Source: Arthrobacter pullicola
GTDB taxonomy: Bacteria; Actinomycetota; Actinomycetes; Actinomycetales; Micrococcaceae
Length of the DNA stretch: 64,000 nucleotides
Reading direction: 5' to 3'
NCBI RefSeq assembly: GCF_014836875.1
Contig: NZ_JACSQC010000001.1
Span: forward strand, 631,632-695,631
The notes beneath the pieces are model-generated. The model was not told the origin of the DNA. It ran no database searches and was given only the letters and a program-made list of their open reading frames with translations. The position numbers and the translations under genes are program-made. How positions within the stretch are numbered: the stretch's first letter is position 1; the number at the start of each line of letters is the position of its first letter. Below are positions 16,763 through 25,334 of this stretch, piece after piece.

Positions 16763-18088
16763 ATGACCCAGACCACCCAGCCCAGCACTACGTACCTGGA
16801 CCATCTAGAGGCAGAAACCCGCAGCCGCCGGGACGCAGCTCAGCATGAGGAGTCGCCGTTCGACGGTGCTCCTGAAACGCTCGCCAAAGCGGTGGAAACC
16901 CGGGTGGACGTCCTGGCGCCGGAGCTGCGCGGCCTTGCCTCCGAACTGCACCAGGACCCCGAAACGGCGTACCAGGAGCACCGAAGTGCCCAGCGCATCG
17001 CGGACCTGCTGGAACGCCATGGCGTAACAGCCCGGGTGGGGGTCCACGGGCTGGAGACAGCGGTGCGCGCAGAGGCAGGCAGCGGTTCCCCGGTCATCGC
17101 CGTTATGGCCGAATACGATGCCCTGCCGGGGATCGGCCACGCCTGCGGACACAACGTGATCGCCGCAGCCGGCGTCGGCGCATTCCTCGCCCTGGCCCGC
17201 ACGCTGCAGGAGACCCCGGAGGCATTCCCAGGAACTGTCGTGTTGCTGGGAACCCCCGCGGAGGAAGGTTACTCCGGCAAGGAAGTCATGGCCCGCAACG
17301 GGGCGCTGGACGGAGTGGACGCGGCGGTGATGCTGCACCCTTATGGCCAGGACGTGGTGGATCAGGTGTGGCTGGGCCGCCGGCTGCTCACCGTGACATT
17401 CACCGGGGTCGCTGCCCATGCCTCCGCTCAGCCTTTTATGGGCCGCAACGCGCTCGACGCCGCCACCCTCGCCTACCAGGGGGTCGGGCTGCTGCGCCAG
17501 CAGCTGCCGCCCTCCGACCGGGTGCACGCGGTGATAACCGACGGCGGCGCCCGCCCAAGCATCATTCCGGAACGCGCCGAGATGAAGTTCTACGCCAGGT
17601 CCAAATACCCCGAAACGCTCCGGGAACTCAGCCACCGGCTGGCAGACGTGGCCCGCGGCGCCGCGCTGATGACCGGGACCGGGGTGGAGCTGGACTGGGA
17701 CGAGCATCCGCCGTCGCTCCCGGTGCGCACCAACCGGGCACTCACCGGCCGCTGGCTCGCCGCCGAACGGCGGCGGGGACGCCAGCCGCTTCCCGGCGGG
17801 GTGGTGTCCGAAACCCTTGCCGCCTCCACCGACTTCGGGAACGTCAGCTACCGGGTGCCCGGCATCCACCCGCTGATTGGGATCTCCACCCCGGACATTG
17901 CCCTGCACACCCGCGAGTTCGCCGAGGCCGCCGGCTCGCCGGCGGCGGGCACTGCCGCCGTGGACGGTGCAGCTGGCCTGGCGCTGACGGCGCTGGACTA
18001 CCTCTGCGATCCGGAGCTTCAGGCCGCTGCCGCTGAGGAATTTGCAGCCGCCGGCGGTCCGGTGGACGTCCCCGGCTACTTCGCCTGA
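16763..18088 (+). CDS. M20-family amidohydrolase, p-aminobenzoyl-glutamate hydrolase (AbgB)-like
   Basis: A 441-residue metallo-amidohydrolase. Metal-ligand motifs are visible: HACGHNVIAAAG (about 130-141), GTPAEEGYSG (about 165-174), and the dimerisation-domain segment GVAAHASAQPFMGRNALDA. The M20 amidohydrolase branch hydrolyses N-acyl amino acids or amide conjugates such as p-aminobenzoyl-glutamate. The next gene encodes an AbgT-family transporter only 35 bp away, so the two should act on the same imported conjugate. The ATG at 16763 follows a possible -10 (TAGGGT, 16750-16755) by seven bases; longer starts lie in the preceding gene. An ATP-grasp ligase follows the transporter. Substrate inferred only by analogy to E. 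coli Abg. Confidence 0.85.
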   Translation: MTQTTQPSTTYLDHLEAETRSRRDAAQHEESPFDGAPETLAKAVETRVDVLAPELRGLASELHQDPETAYQEHRSAQRIADLLERHGVTARVGVHGLETAVRAEAGSGSPVIAVMAEYDALPGIGHACGHNVIAAAGVGAFLALARTLQETPEAFPGTVVLLGTPAEEGYSGKEVMARNGALDGVDAAVMLHPYGQDVVDQVWLGRRLLTVTFTGVAAHASAQPFMGRNALDAATLAYQGVGLLRQQLPPSDRVHAVITDGGARPSIIPERAEMKFYARSKYPETLRELSHRLADVARGAALMTGTGVELDWDEHPPSLPVRTNRALTGRWLAAERRRGRQPLPGGVVSETLAASTDFGNVSYRVPGIHPLIGISTPDIALHTREFAEAAGSPAAGTAAVDGAAGLALTALDYLCDPELQAAAAEEFAAAGGPVDVPGYFA

Positions 18089-18123
18089 CCGACTGACCTT
18101 CCCCACTTTCGAAGGATGCATCG

Positions 18124-19731
18124 ATGAACGCTGCCCCTGTCACAACTTCCCGCACCTCGGTGACCGACAGGCTCCTCGCCGGCGTCGAGCGGATCGGAAA
18201 CCGCCTGCCGGATCCCTTTATCCTCTTCCTGCTCCTTTTCGCTGCGGTGGCCGTCGCGTCCACCCTGATGGCGTGGGCGAACGTCACGGTCACCGTGCCG
18301 GGCAGCGAGGAGGCCACCGCGATCAAGGGCCTCTTCACAGCCGAGGGCATGACCTGGCTGACCACCACGCTGGGCGCCAATTACCTGGGCTTCCCGCCGC
18401 TGGCCACAGTGCTGCCCATCCTGCTGGCGGTCGGAGTGGCGGAGAAATCCGGTCTGCTCGCCGCGCTGATCCGCCGCGCTTTCGGTGCTGCCCCGCGCTG
18501 GGCCCTGCCGTACGCCGTCGGGCTGGTGGGTGTTGCCGGGTCCATTATGGCGGACGCGGCCTTCGTGGTGATTCCCCCGCTGGCTGCACTCGTGTTCAAG
18601 GCAGCCGGGCGGCATCCGGTGGCCGGCCTGCTCGGCGGGTTCGCGGCCGCCGGTGCCGGTTACTCCACCTCCATGCTGGTCACCTCCCTGGACGCGCTCT
18701 TTGCCGGGATTACGACGGCGGTCACCGGGGCGCTGCCCAATCCCGGGGCGCCGGTGAATCCGCTGTCCAACTACTTCTTCAACGTGGTGTCCTCCGGAGT
18801 GCTGATCCTGGCCGCGGGTTTCCTCATCGACAAGGTCCTGGAACCGCGGCTGGTGAAGCAGGGCGTGGCGCGCATGGAATCCGAGGAATCGGACGACGGC
18901 GACGGCACGTCCAGCCAGGGTGCCGGGGCCGGCACGGACGGGCAGGCGGCCCTGGACCCCCACCTGAACCCGCTGGAACGCCGGGGCCTGCGCTGGGCCC
19001 TGGTCATCGGCGCGGTCGTTGCGCTGGTGATTGCCGTGGGCTCGCTGCTGCCCGATTCGCCGTGGCGCAATGAGGATGGCGGCTTCCTGCCCGCGTCACC
19101 GCTGCTCTCCTCAATCGTGTTTATCGTTTTTGTGCTGTTTGTGATCCCTGGCCTCGTCTATGGGCGGATTACGGGAACCATGCCCTCGGCCAGCGACATT
19201 CCGCGGGTGATGGGCCTGTCCATCAAGGAGATGAGCGGCTTTCTGGTCCTGGCCTTCGTCCTGGGCCAGTTCATCGCCCTGTTCAACTGGTCGGGGATCG
19301 GGAACTGGATTGCGGTGGCCGGAGCCTCCGGGCTCGAATCGATCGGGCTCACGGGTTATCCGGCCATCCTGGCCTTTATCGCCCTGGCCTCGCTGCTGAA
19401 CCTCTTCATCATTTCCGGTTCGGCCATGTGGACGCTGATGGCCGCGGTGTTCGTGCCGATGTTCGCCCTGCTCGGCTACGAACCGGCCTTTGTGCAGGCA
19501 GCCTTCCGGGTCGGGGACTCAGCGACCCAGGTTCTCACCCCGCTGAACCCGTACATGATTGTGCTGCTGACCATGCTGCGCCGCTACGAACCCTCTGCCG
19601 GGCTGGGCACGGTGATCTCCCGCATGCTCCCGTTTACCGTGGTGTTCTGGGTGGCCTGGGTGGCCGTCCTGACTGTCTTTTATGTCTTCGACCTGCCTCT
19701 CGGCCCGGGTAACGGCATCTTCATCCAGTAG
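18124..19731 (+). CDS. AbgT-family transporter
   Basis: A 535-residue inner-membrane protein with twelve or so hydrophobic segments and AbgT-family landmarks: RLPDPFILFLLLF near the N-terminus, MADAAFVVIPPLAALVF, SNYFFNVVSS, and late in the protein SGSAMWTLMAAVFVPMF and GDSATQVLTPLNPYM. AbgT of E. coli imports p-aminobenzoyl-glutamate; relatives can export sulfonamides. An acidic, glycine-rich cytosolic loop (about 255-285) separates the halves. GAAGGA precedes the start, and the gene sits between the amidohydrolase and the ATP-grasp gene, in one apparent operon. Direction and ligand remain open. Confidence 0.9.
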   Translation: MNAAPVTTSRTSVTDRLLAGVERIGNRLPDPFILFLLLFAAVAVASTLMAWANVTVTVPGSEEATAIKGLFTAEGMTWLTTTLGANYLGFPPLATVLPILLAVGVAEKSGLLAALIRRAFGAAPRWALPYAVGLVGVAGSIMADAAFVVIPPLAALVFKAAGRHPVAGLLGGFAAAGAGYSTSMLVTSLDALFAGITTAVTGALPNPGAPVNPLSNYFFNVVSSGVLILAAGFLIDKVLEPRLVKQGVARMESEESDDGDGTSSQGAGAGTDGQAALDPHLNPLERRGLRWALVIGAVVALVIAVGSLLPDSPWRNEDGGFLPASPLLSSIVFIVFVLFVIPGLVYGRITGTMPSASDIPRVMGLSIKEMSGFLVLAFVLGQFIALFNWSGIGNWIAVAGASGLESIGLTGYPAILAFIALASLLNLFIISGSAMWTLMAAVFVPMFALLGYEPAFVQAAFRVGDSATQVLTPLNPYMIVLLTMLRRYEPSAGLGTVISRMLPFTVVFWVAWVAVLTVFYVFDLPLGPGNGIFIQ

Positions 19732-19782
19732 GCTGCCAGTTTCCGCCCCCTGCCTCCTCCGCTTTCGTTTGAAAGGTCCCCC

Positions 19783-20742
19783 ATGGCACTGCCCGTCTAT
19801 GCCCTGCATGAAAACCCCGAATGGTTCCCGCCCTTTGCCCGCGCCTTCGCCGCAGAGGGGATCGAGGTGCAGGAATGGCTGCTGACAGACGGGGTGCTGG
19901 ACCTGGACGAGGCTCCACCGGAAGGGATCTTCTGGTCCCGGATCAGTGCCTCCTCCCATACCCGCGGAAACACCCTGTCCAAGGATTATGCGCGTGCTGT
20001 CCTGGCCTGGCTCGAGGCCCACGGCCGGCGCACTGTCAACGGGCGGCGGGTGCTGGAACTGGAAATGAGCAAGGTTGACCAGCTGACCGCCCTGCGGGCC
20101 GCCGGGATCGAGACGCCGCGGACCGTCGCCGCCGTCGGGCGTTCCCAGATCCTGGCCGCCGCCAAGGAGTTCCCGGTGCCCTTTATCCTCAAGCACAACC
20201 AGGGCGGCAAGGGCCTGGGAGTCCGGAAGTTCGAATCCCACGGCGAACTGGCTGACTATGTGGCCTCAGAGGAATTCGAAGAACCGCAGGACGGCATCAC
20301 CCTGGTCCAGGAATACATCCAGGCTGCCGAGCCTTTCATCACCCGGGTGGAGCTGGTGGGAGGAGAGTTCATCTATGCGATCCGCGCCGACACCGCCCGG
20401 GGCGGATTCCAGCTTTGCCCGGCCGATGCCTGCGCCATTGATCCCGTCACCGGAAAACCGGTGCTGCCTCCGGGGGCCACGATCGCCCCGGAGCCGGACA
20501 CCCAGTTGTTCAGCCTGCGGGAGGGGTTTGACCATCCCCTTATCGGGGCGTACCAGGAATTCGCCCGCCGGATGAACCTGGAAGTCTGCGGTATCGAGTT
20601 CATCGAGTCCGCGGACGGCCGGCTGCTCACTTACGACGTAAACACCAACACCAATTACAACGCCGCTGTTGAAGCAGATGCTCCGGTATCTGCCCCTCGG
20701 GCGCTCGCCGCCTATCTGGGCCGGCTGGCAGGGGAAAGCTAG
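19783..20742 (+). CDS. RimK-like ATP-grasp protein, glutamate-ligase family
   Basis: A 319-residue ATP-grasp enzyme. It has the ATP-binding glycine loop LKHNQGGKGLGVRKF (about 146-160), LVQEYIQAAEPFITRVELV (about 176-195), and the metal-binding end DVNTNTNYN. RimK-like enzymes join an amino acid, often glutamate, to a carboxylate using ATP. Finding one 51 bp downstream of an amidohydrolase/AbgT pair suggests a cycle where an amide is hydrolysed and another formed, but the acceptor is unknown. GAAAGG lies upstream of the start. Two hairpins follow the stop codon and probably end the operon. Confidence 0.8.
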   Translation: MALPVYALHENPEWFPPFARAFAAEGIEVQEWLLTDGVLDLDEAPPEGIFWSRISASSHTRGNTLSKDYARAVLAWLEAHGRRTVNGRRVLELEMSKVDQLTALRAAGIETPRTVAAVGRSQILAAAKEFPVPFILKHNQGGKGLGVRKFESHGELADYVASEEFEEPQDGITLVQEYIQAAEPFITRVELVGGEFIYAIRADTARGGFQLCPADACAIDPVTGKPVLPPGATIAPEPDTQLFSLREGFDHPLIGAYQEFARRMNLEVCGIEFIESADGRLLTYDVNTNTNYNAAVEADAPVSAPRALAAYLGRLAGES

Positions 20743-20775
20743 GAGCAGCGGTTCATGAAACACGGCGGCTGGTGG

Positions 20776-20825
20776 CAGGCGGCCCTGCCCCAGCCGCCTG
20801 CTTCAGGAAAGATGTCCTCCTGAAG
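20776..20825 (+). terminator. Tandem hairpins ending the amidohydrolase operon
   Basis: Two adjacent perfect 8-bp hairpins: CAGGCGGC/GCCGCCTG (20776-20800) and CTTCAGGA/TCCTGAAG (20801-20825), each with a 9-base loop. They lie between the ATP-grasp gene and the next gene. A TATAGT sequence at 20837-20842 may be the -10 of the following gene. Confidence 0.55.
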
Positions 20826-20872
20826 CCGGCCCCGAATATAGTCGAAGTACCGATTCTAAGGAGCCACATCCC

Positions 20873-22558
20873 ATGACCGCCCAGGAACCGCTGTGGGTCA
20901 AGCATTATCAGCCCGGTGTACCGGCCGAAATCGAACTGCCGGCGGAATCCCTCACTGCCATGGTGGAAGACGCCGCAGCCCGCTTCGGGCCCAAGGTCGC
21001 CCTGGAGTTCTTTGGCGCCGAAACCACATATGCCGAGCTGGGCGACCAGATCAACCGGGCCGCCGAGGGACTGCGCAGGCTTGGGGTCCGCCACGGGCAC
21101 CGCGTGGCTGTCATTCTGCCCAACTGCCCCCAGTACCTCATCGCGTTCTACGCCGTGCTGCGGCTGGGCGGTGTGGTCGTGGGGCATAACCCGCTCTACA
21201 CCGAGCGGGAACTGCGCCACCAGTTCGAGAATCACGGTGCGCAGGTCGCAATCGTCTGGGACAAGGCGGTGGAGAAGGTCCAGGACTTCCCGGACGACGT
21301 CGCCGTACCCAACATCATTTCGGTGGATATCACCAAGGCCATGCCGCGGCTGAAGCAGATCGGGCTGCGCCTGCCGCTTCCCTCCCTCCGCCGCACCCGC
21401 GCCGGCCTGACCACCAAGACGGAAAACACCCTTCCCTGGGAGAAACTGCTGGCGAACCCGCCGATCGACCCGGAGCACCCGAAGCCCGCTGTCACGGACC
21501 TCGCCGCGCTGCAGTACACCTCCGGAACCACGGGGATGCCCAAGGGCGTGATGCTCACGCACTACAACCTGCGTTCCAACGCCCTGCAGGGGCAGGCATG
21601 GATGCACGGCGCCGAGCAGGGCACGGAAGTTATTTACGGTGTGCTGCCGATGTTCCACGCCTTCGGCCTGACGCTGTACCTGACCTTCGCAATCCTGACC
21701 GGTTCCCGGCTGGTGCTTTTCCCGAAGTTCGACGTCGATCTGGTGCTTGACGCTGCCAAAAAGTCCAAACCCACGGTCTTCTGCGCCGTCCCGCCGATCT
21801 ACGAGAAAGTGGCGATCGAATCCAAGAAACGCGGAATCGACATCTCCACCATCCGGTACGCCATATCCGGGGCTATGACGCTGCCGGCCAGGACCGTGGA
21901 ATTGTGGGAGGACGTCTCCGGCGGCCTCCTGGTGGAAGGGTACGGCCTGACCGAATCCTCGCCCGTGGCCCTGGGCAATCCCTTCGCCGAAACCCGCCGC
22001 AACGGCACCATCGGCGTACCGTTTCCCAGCACCCGCATGCGGGTTGTGGATCCGGAGGACGTTTCCCGTGACGTGCCGCAGGGTGAACCCGGGGAACTGC
22101 TGATCAGTGGCCCCCAGGTGTTCGCCGGTTACTGGAACAACCCGGAGGAGACGGCGGAAGTCCTGACCGGGGACGGCTGGCTGCGGACCGGGGACATCGT
22201 CACCGTGGACGAAGAAGGATTCGTTAAAGTGGTGGACCGGCGCAAGGAACTGATCATCACCGGCGGGTTCAACGTTTCGCCGACCGAAGTCGAGGAAGTC
22301 CTCCGCACCAGCCAGGACGTTGCTGACGCCGCAGTCATCGGGCTGCCCGGCGAGTCCGGCAACGAACAGGTGGTTGCCGCCGTCGTGCTCCAGCCGGACG
22401 CCGAACTGGACGAGCAGGCGCTGCGGGCCTTCTGCCGTGAGCGCCTGACCCCGTACAAGGTTCCGCGCCGCATCGTGGCAATCGAGGAACTGCCCAAATC
22501 AATGCTCGGCAAGGTGCTGCGCCGCCAGGTACGCGAGGCACTGAAGGATTCCCTGTAG
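20873..22558 (+). CDS. Long-chain fatty acid-CoA ligase (AMP-forming)
   Basis: A 561-residue adenylate-forming enzyme. The P-loop-like motif YTSGTTGMPKGVMLTHYNL lies near residue 214; GYGLTESSP, GWLRTGDIV and the C-terminal lysine context PKSMLGKVLRRQ are all present. It activates a carboxylic acid to the acyl-AMP and then to acyl-CoA in the cytosol, feeding beta-oxidation or lipid synthesis; the sequence style is that of the FadD group. AAGGAG precedes the ATG. It is a single gene convergent with the cupin gene, with only 23 bp between stops. Chain-length specificity cannot be read from sequence. Confidence 0.9.
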   Translation: MTAQEPLWVKHYQPGVPAEIELPAESLTAMVEDAAARFGPKVALEFFGAETTYAELGDQINRAAEGLRRLGVRHGHRVAVILPNCPQYLIAFYAVLRLGGVVVGHNPLYTERELRHQFENHGAQVAIVWDKAVEKVQDFPDDVAVPNIISVDITKAMPRLKQIGLRLPLPSLRRTRAGLTTKTENTLPWEKLLANPPIDPEHPKPAVTDLAALQYTSGTTGMPKGVMLTHYNLRSNALQGQAWMHGAEQGTEVIYGVLPMFHAFGLTLYLTFAILTGSRLVLFPKFDVDLVLDAAKKSKPTVFCAVPPIYEKVAIESKKRGIDISTIRYAISGAMTLPARTVELWEDVSGGLLVEGYGLTESSPVALGNPFAETRRNGTIGVPFPSTRMRVVDPEDVSRDVPQGEPGELLISGPQVFAGYWNNPEETAEVLTGDGWLRTGDIVTVDEEGFVKVVDRRKELIITGGFNVSPTEVEEVLRTSQDVADAAVIGLPGESGNEQVVAAVVLQPDAELDEQALRAFCRERLTPYKVPRRIVAIEELPKSMLGKVLRRQVREALKDSL

Positions 22559-22581
22559 TCTCCGGCCGGGAACGGCAGACC

Positions 22582-22941
22582 TCAGGCTTGGGGAGTGGCG
22601 GGAGCTTCCCCGTGGCTCTCGCCGGCTTGGCTGGTCACGGTGGTCAGCAGGAACACGGAGTCTTCCAATGCCTCGACTCCGTGGCGCACATGGGTCAGCG
22701 CGACAATCTCCCCGGCTGCAATTTCGGACTGGTCCTGGCCGGTGACCCGCACCCGTCCGCTCAGGACGTACATGCTGGCAGCAGGAGGGGAGTTGTGTTC
22801 GGCGAGGACCTCGCCGGCCCGGAGCGCGAGGATGGTCTGCCTCAGCGGACCATCATGAACGAGGACCGCGGCGGACCGGCCCTTTTCGCTTGCGGTGGCT
22901 TCTTCCAGGGCTTTTGCGGCGGCCGTCTCAACGCTGGGCAT
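22582..22941 (-). CDS. Small cupin-domain protein
   Basis: A 119-residue single-domain cupin: AGEVLAEHNSPPAASMYVLSGRVRVTGQ carries cupin motif 1, and AAGEIVALTHVRHGVEAL motif 2. The metal-ligand set is partial (one His in motif 1 and one in motif 2), so metal binding is uncertain. Such proteins often serve as small sensors or isomerases. The start at 22941 has AGGAGAGACC directly upstream; two longer in-frame ATGs (22965 and 22992) would run through a perfect palindrome and are less likely. Function unknown. Confidence 0.8.
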   Translation of the reverse strand: MPSVETAAAKALEEATASEKGRSAAVLVHDGPLRQTILALRAGEVLAEHNSPPAASMYVLSGRVRVTGQDQSEIAAGEIVALTHVRHGVEALEDSVFLLTTVTSQAGESHGEAPATPQA

Positions 22942-22968
22942 GGTCTCTCCTGTGGTTCGGTCCATCCG

Positions 22969-22990
22969 GGTTGCGCCAAGTGGCGCAACC
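22969..22990. promoter_or_regulatory. Perfect 22-bp palindrome upstream of the cupin gene
   Basis: GGTTGCGCCA (22969-22978) and TGGCGCAACC (22981-22990) are exact inverted repeats separated by two bases, 28 bases upstream of the cupin start. Size and symmetry fit a dimeric repressor operator; as RNA it would be a poor hairpin because of the two-base loop, so the DNA form is favoured. Confidence 0.5.
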
Positions 22991-23066
22991 ACGCGCCCAG
23001 CCTAGCCGCAGGCGCACGTGAGGCCGTCCAATCAGTGCCCTCCGTGTCAGGAGCGGCTGCGTTGGC

Positions 23067-23906
23067 TCAGCCTGCTGGGGGTGTGAACTGGCTGATGGTG
23101 AATTCAGCCCCCTGCGGGTCGCGGATCAGTGCCGTGCGGGACCAAAGATCATCGCTCTGGCCCAGGACGCGGGCCCCGAGTACCTCTGCATCAGCCGCCG
23201 ACTGGTCGCGGTCGGCCACGGCGAATGAGACATGCCAATGCGCCTGCTCGCCGGGAGCCGCAGCGGCCATCCAAGCGATCGCGTCCTCGAAGCCGGAAGG
23301 GGTAGCGACGGCGGCCTGCCGTGCCCGGATGCCGGGATCAACAGTCGCCTCAAGATGGTCGCCATATCCGGGCCGGCGGACCAGCCACCCGAAGCCGAGA
23401 TCCTCGACCTGCCAGTTGAAGACAGCATTGTAGAACCTCGTGGCCCCCGCGGTGTCGGAGGTATGGAGATCGCTGAAGTTCCACGCCCCCGGCAGATTAG
23501 CCACCTGGGCCCCCGTCCGGTTCCGGGCCTGCCAGATGCGGAATTCGGCTCCCTGTGGATCGGTCAGCACCGCTGCGCGGCCGCCTTCGCCAGCATCAGC
23601 GGGCGCGGACCGCACCGTGGCGCCGGCGGATTCCAGCCGTCCGGCCGCCGCATCGGCGTCGTCGACGGCAACATAGGTGTTCCAGGCAGCGGGCCGGTCA
23701 CCGCCGGACTGTCCACCTCCGGCCAGCGCGCCGACGTCCTTGCCCTCGAGCCTTGCAATGAGGTAGCGGCCCGGCGCTTCGGGCGGCATAACGTCCTCGA
23801 ACGTCCAGCCAAAGAGTCTGCCGTAAAAGTCAGCGGCCGCATCGACGTCGGGCTGCTCGGTGTCGATCCAGCTCGGCACGCCCGCCGGGTAGGTCCTTTG
23901 CTTCAT
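23067..23906 (-). CDS. VOC-family protein with two glyoxalase-like domains
   Basis: A 279-residue protein made of two vicinal-oxygen-chelate domains (about 8-130 and 140-275). Each begins with an aromatic-rich helix (DAAADFYGRLFGW; GATRFYNAVFNW) and ends with DPQGAEFRIWQ or DPQGAEFTISQ. Such tandem VOC proteins are widespread in actinobacteria and have been linked to resistance or dioxygenase functions, but without the full set of metal ligands no reaction can be named. The start at 23906 lies before the first domain; the longer frame to 23945 lacks a better site. It is divergent from the PRC-barrel gene. Confidence 0.82.
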   Translation of the reverse strand: MKQRTYPAGVPSWIDTEQPDVDAAADFYGRLFGWTFEDVMPPEAPGRYLIARLEGKDVGALAGGGQSGGDRPAAWNTYVAVDDADAAAGRLESAGATVRSAPADAGEGGRAAVLTDPQGAEFRIWQARNRTGAQVANLPGAWNFSDLHTSDTAGATRFYNAVFNWQVEDLGFGWLVRRPGYGDHLEATVDPGIRARQAAVATPSGFEDAIAWMAAAAPGEQAHWHVSFAVADRDQSAADAEVLGARVLGQSDDLWSRTALIRDPQGAEFTISQFTPPAG

Positions 23907-24280
23907 TACCCGCTCCCGTCCACAGCCGCGCCCGTCTCCCGCCACAGCCTAGTGGGCCAGGGCACGGCAGGGTATCCCTGTGCCTCCCCGCAGGCAGTCC
24001 GTTTCGACACCGGGATGCCCCGCCGTGCCGCCTGCGGGCCAGTTCCTGCTCCGGGCTCCTATTGACGGACCTGGGTAGAGGCAGTGGAATAATAAGTAGG
24101 CTTGGTAATACAGGCTTGGCCTGCAAAAGGCCCGCTGGAGCCACGGAACGGCACCGTGCAATACCGGTCAACCTGCCGCTGCGGGCGGACGTGGCAGGAG
24201 TAGCCGCTGGCTCTGACTGATCGGAACTGACGCGCCGGGAACCCCTGGCGGAGATTCGCTGCCGAAGGAGAAAACACACG
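23907..24280. other. 374-bp divergent intergenic region
   Basis: The region separates the VOC gene and the PRC-barrel gene. It contains one plausible plus-strand promoter (TTGACG at 24062-24067, TGGAAT at 24085-24090) and a GAAGGAG ribosome-binding site just before 24281. The roughly 190-base leader between them has no recognised RNA element or gene. Confidence 0.5.
24062..24090 (+). promoter_or_regulatory. Candidate promoter of the PRC-barrel/DUF2382 gene
   Basis: TTGACG, a 17-base spacer and TGGAAT resemble a sigma-70-type promoter. The spacer includes GGGTAG, close to stress-sigma -10 sequences, but no GTTT -35 was found at the right distance. Confidence 0.35.
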
Positions 24281-25177
24281 ATGATCAGCAATCAGCAAGT
24301 CGAAGGACTCATGTCCGCCTCGGGGAACGTCCTGGGACCGAACGGCGACAAAATCGGATCAGTGGGAACGTTCTACCTGGATGACCAGACCAACGAACCG
24401 GCCTGGGTCACGGTCAACACCGGACTGTTTGGAAGCAATGAGACCTTTGTCCCCCTCAGCGAGGCAACCGTGGAGGGCATCGATGTGCTGGTGCCCTACT
24501 CCAAGGAAGAGGTCAAGAACGCTCCGCAGATCGAGAGTGATGGCTCCATCAGCGCGGAAGAGGAAGTCACCCTTTACCGGTATTACGGCTTCACTTACGA
24601 CGACGGCACCGCCGGAACGGTCAGTTCCGACGCCGGTACGGACACGCTCAACAGGCCCGAAACCGTATCCGGAACAGACACCATTTCAGGCACGGACCGG
24701 GATACCGCGTCCGGCGCGGGCAGGTCAGCGGCTGCCGGTGCGAACATCGACGACGCGATGACCCGTTCCGAGGAGCGCCTCGACGTGGGCACCGAACAGC
24801 GTGAGACCGGCAAGGCCCGGCTGCGCAAGTACACCGTGACCGAAACCGTGACGACTCAGGTTCCGGTCAGCCACGAGGAGGTCCGGATTGAGCGGGAGCC
24901 GGTCACGGACGCCAACCGGGAAGCCGCAATGCGCGGAGAGGAGCTGCGCGAGGACGAATACGAGGTCACGCTGCACAGCGAGGAGCCCGTGGTCCGCAAG
25001 CACACCGAACCCGTGGAGCGCGTCCGGCTGGAAACCGAAACGGTAGCCGGCACGGAAACTGTCTCCGGGGACATCCGGAAGGAAAAGATCGATACCGAAG
25101 TGGATGAGGCCGCGAAACGGAACATGTCCACGGGTACGGACAGGAAGCCGGACGACGGATCAGGAAGTTCCCGCTGA
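24281..25177 (+). CDS. PRC-barrel and DUF2382 (YsnF/AvaK) domain protein
   Basis: A 298-residue, strongly charged, soluble protein. Residues 1-100 form a PRC-barrel (LMSASGNVLGPNGDKIGSVG; EPAWVTVNTGLFG). Residues about 120-170 are a Thr/Ser/Gly-rich linker with repeated SGTDT-like pieces. The C-terminal part is a DUF2382 domain (LRKYTVTETVTTQVPVSHEE; VRIEREPV; LREDEYEVTLHSEEPVVRKH). YsnF-like proteins are general-stress proteins in several bacteria; their biochemical activity is unknown. A hairpin terminator follows. It is monocistronic, with a long leader. Confidence 0.88.
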   Translation: MISNQQVEGLMSASGNVLGPNGDKIGSVGTFYLDDQTNEPAWVTVNTGLFGSNETFVPLSEATVEGIDVLVPYSKEEVKNAPQIESDGSISAEEEVTLYRYYGFTYDDGTAGTVSSDAGTDTLNRPETVSGTDTISGTDRDTASGAGRSAAAGANIDDAMTRSEERLDVGTEQRETGKARLRKYTVTETVTTQVPVSHEEVRIEREPVTDANREAAMRGEELREDEYEVTLHSEEPVVRKHTEPVERVRLETETVAGTETVSGDIRKEKIDTEVDEAAKRNMSTGTDRKPDDGSGSSR

Positions 25178-25202
25178 CTCCAGCCCCGTAACAGCACCTG
25201 TT

Positions 25203-25230
25203 CCCCGCCGTCCCGCAAGGGGCGGCGGGG
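25203..25230 (+). terminator. Terminator after the PRC-barrel gene
   Basis: A 12-bp stem with one G-T pair (CCCCGCCGTCCC at 25203-25214 and GGGGCGGCGGGG at 25219-25230) and a GCAA tetraloop, followed by TTCGGCTGTCT. Confidence 0.7.
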
Positions 25231-25334
25231 TTCGGCTGTCTGAGGTGCCTATGGCGGCCAAGTCTTCAGCGAAGCCGCCATACCTGCATTCCCTGGATTC
25301 CCATACAACAGCATGAATTCCTGCGCTGGCCTGT

